Assembly (NCBI RefSeq): GCF_014529705.1
Contig: NZ_JAANIH010000035.1
Coordinates: 1 to 64,000, forward strand
DNA from: Bradyrhizobium campsiandrae
GTDB lineage: Bacteria; Pseudomonadota; Alphaproteobacteria; Rhizobiales; Xanthobacteraceae
Reading direction: 5' to 3'
Length of the DNA stretch: 64,000 nt
Positions 63,551 through 64,000 of this stretch are shown in pieces (within the stretch, counting starts at the first letter, position 1; the number at the start of each line of letters is the position of its first letter). A program made the position numbers and the translations under genes. The notes below the pieces were generated by a model. The model did not search any database. It saw only the letters and a program-made list of their open reading frames with translations, and had not been told where the DNA came from.

Positions 63551-64000
63551 GTGCCTGTGAAAAGTCTGCGTCAGCTCCTGACGGGCGAGGACGTCATTCA
63601 GCTCGTGATCCGGCTCGGCCTGCTGGCGCTGCTGATCCTGTGGACGCTCTACATCATCCGGCCGTTCATACCGATCCTGACCTGGAGCGCGGTGCTGGCG
63701 GTCGCGTTCTATCCGGCGTTCAGCTGGGTCGCCAAGATCCTGGGCGGGCGGCCCAAGACCGCGGCTGCAATTCTGACCCTGATCACGCTCGGCATCGTGC
63801 TCGGTCCCGCGACCTGGCTCGGCATCAGTGCGGTGGAGGGGGTGAGGGACCTCGCCCACGAACTCGGCACCGGTGACCTCGCCTTGCAGGCCGCGCCAGA
63901 GCAGATCAAGTCCTGGCCGTTGATCGGCCCGACATTGTACGAGCTCTGGGACCAGGCCTACAGCAACATCCGCGCCGTGCTGCGCGAGGTCGCGCCCTAC
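63551..64000 (+). CDS. AI-2E-family transporter, N-terminal part
   Basis: Runs off the right edge after about 150 residues. It starts at GTG (GTG CCT GTG AAA), with AAGGAA seven bases upstream, and no ATG in frame. VIQLVIRLGLLALLILWTLY is the first membrane segment, then RPFIPILTWSAVLAVAFYPA, the family's P-x-x-W-x-x-x-x-A-x-x-x-x-P motif, a third segment TAAAILTLITLGIVLGPAT, and a periplasmic helical stretch. The AI-2E (PerM/UPF0118) family exports small molecules; substrate unknown. Confidence 0.85.
   Translation, partial: MPVKSLRQLLTGEDVIQLVIRLGLLALLILWTLYIIRPFIPILTWSAVLAVAFYPAFSWVAKILGGRPKTAAAILTLITLGIVLGPATWLGISAVEGVRDLAHELGTGDLALQAAPEQIKSWPLIGPTLYELWDQAYSNIRAVLREVAPY

Overview
This is a high-GC alphaproteobacterial chromosome segment, most likely Bradyrhizobium or a close relative in the Nitrobacteraceae. 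The evidence is the gene order (nlpD-like / DUF815 ATPase / yajC-secD-secF; gyrA, coaD, two cyclophilins, queA, tgt), Omp25/31-type porins beginning with the same lipid-exporting signal pattern, a flagellar DUF1217 protein, GAAC-N7-GAAC LexA boxes, and intergenic repeats of a type I associate with Bradyrhizobium. I see no rRNA, tRNA, CRISPR array, transposase or phage module. It reads as ordinary core chromosome with a few accessory patches.

Layout. 1-6 kb: end of an NlpD/EnvC-like protein, a DUF815 ATPase, then yajC-secD-secF running into homologues of the complex I assembly factors NDUFAF3 (Mth938 fold) and NDUFAF6 (phytoene-synthase fold). 6-14 kb: threonine dehydratase, a winged-helix/TPR regulator facing a cupin gene, a class V aminotransferase, a CAP-domain protein, a kinase fused to an acyl-CoA-synthetase-type C-terminal domain, and trmFO. 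14-21 kb: small exported proteins, a lytic transglycosylase, a DUF2189 membrane protein, DUF3597, TPR protein and two small GNAT paralogues. 21-26 kb: acyl-CoA synthetase with a PPC-domain partner, and a 690-residue DUF1217 protein. 26-29 kb: a degenerate dispersed repeat, HAD hydrolase, YcxB-like membrane protein, DinB, and a barstar-like protein. 29-35 kb: uvrA and ssb, each with a perfect LexA box, separated by two paralogous porins with identical terminators. 35-51 kb: gyrA, a solute-binding protein, phosphotransferase, Kup, coaD, two cyclophilins, queA, asd, PepSY protein, TetR regulator, patatin lipoprotein, tgt. 51-64 kb: cysK with an orphan BrnA-like gene, a PEP-CTERM protein, a caspase-like protein, an EamA permease, secreted proteins, a formyltransferase, acetoacetyl-CoA synthetase and the start of an AI-2E transporter.

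The most interesting element is upstream of asd. A consensus-like promoter is placed so that transcription should begin at the ATG of a 23-codon reading frame with eight threonine codons in eleven positions, followed by a strong intrinsic terminator and an alternative antiterminator pairing. It has the form of a leaderless, threonine-sensing attenuator resembling rhizobial trpL. Other points worth a second look: tgt has lost all four zinc ligands while keeping its catalytic aspartates; two near-identical TetR-type palindromes flank a TetR-patatin unit; a TTCG-capped hairpin overlaps the queA ribosome binding site; and the queA stop codon lies inside a structured intergenic repeat.
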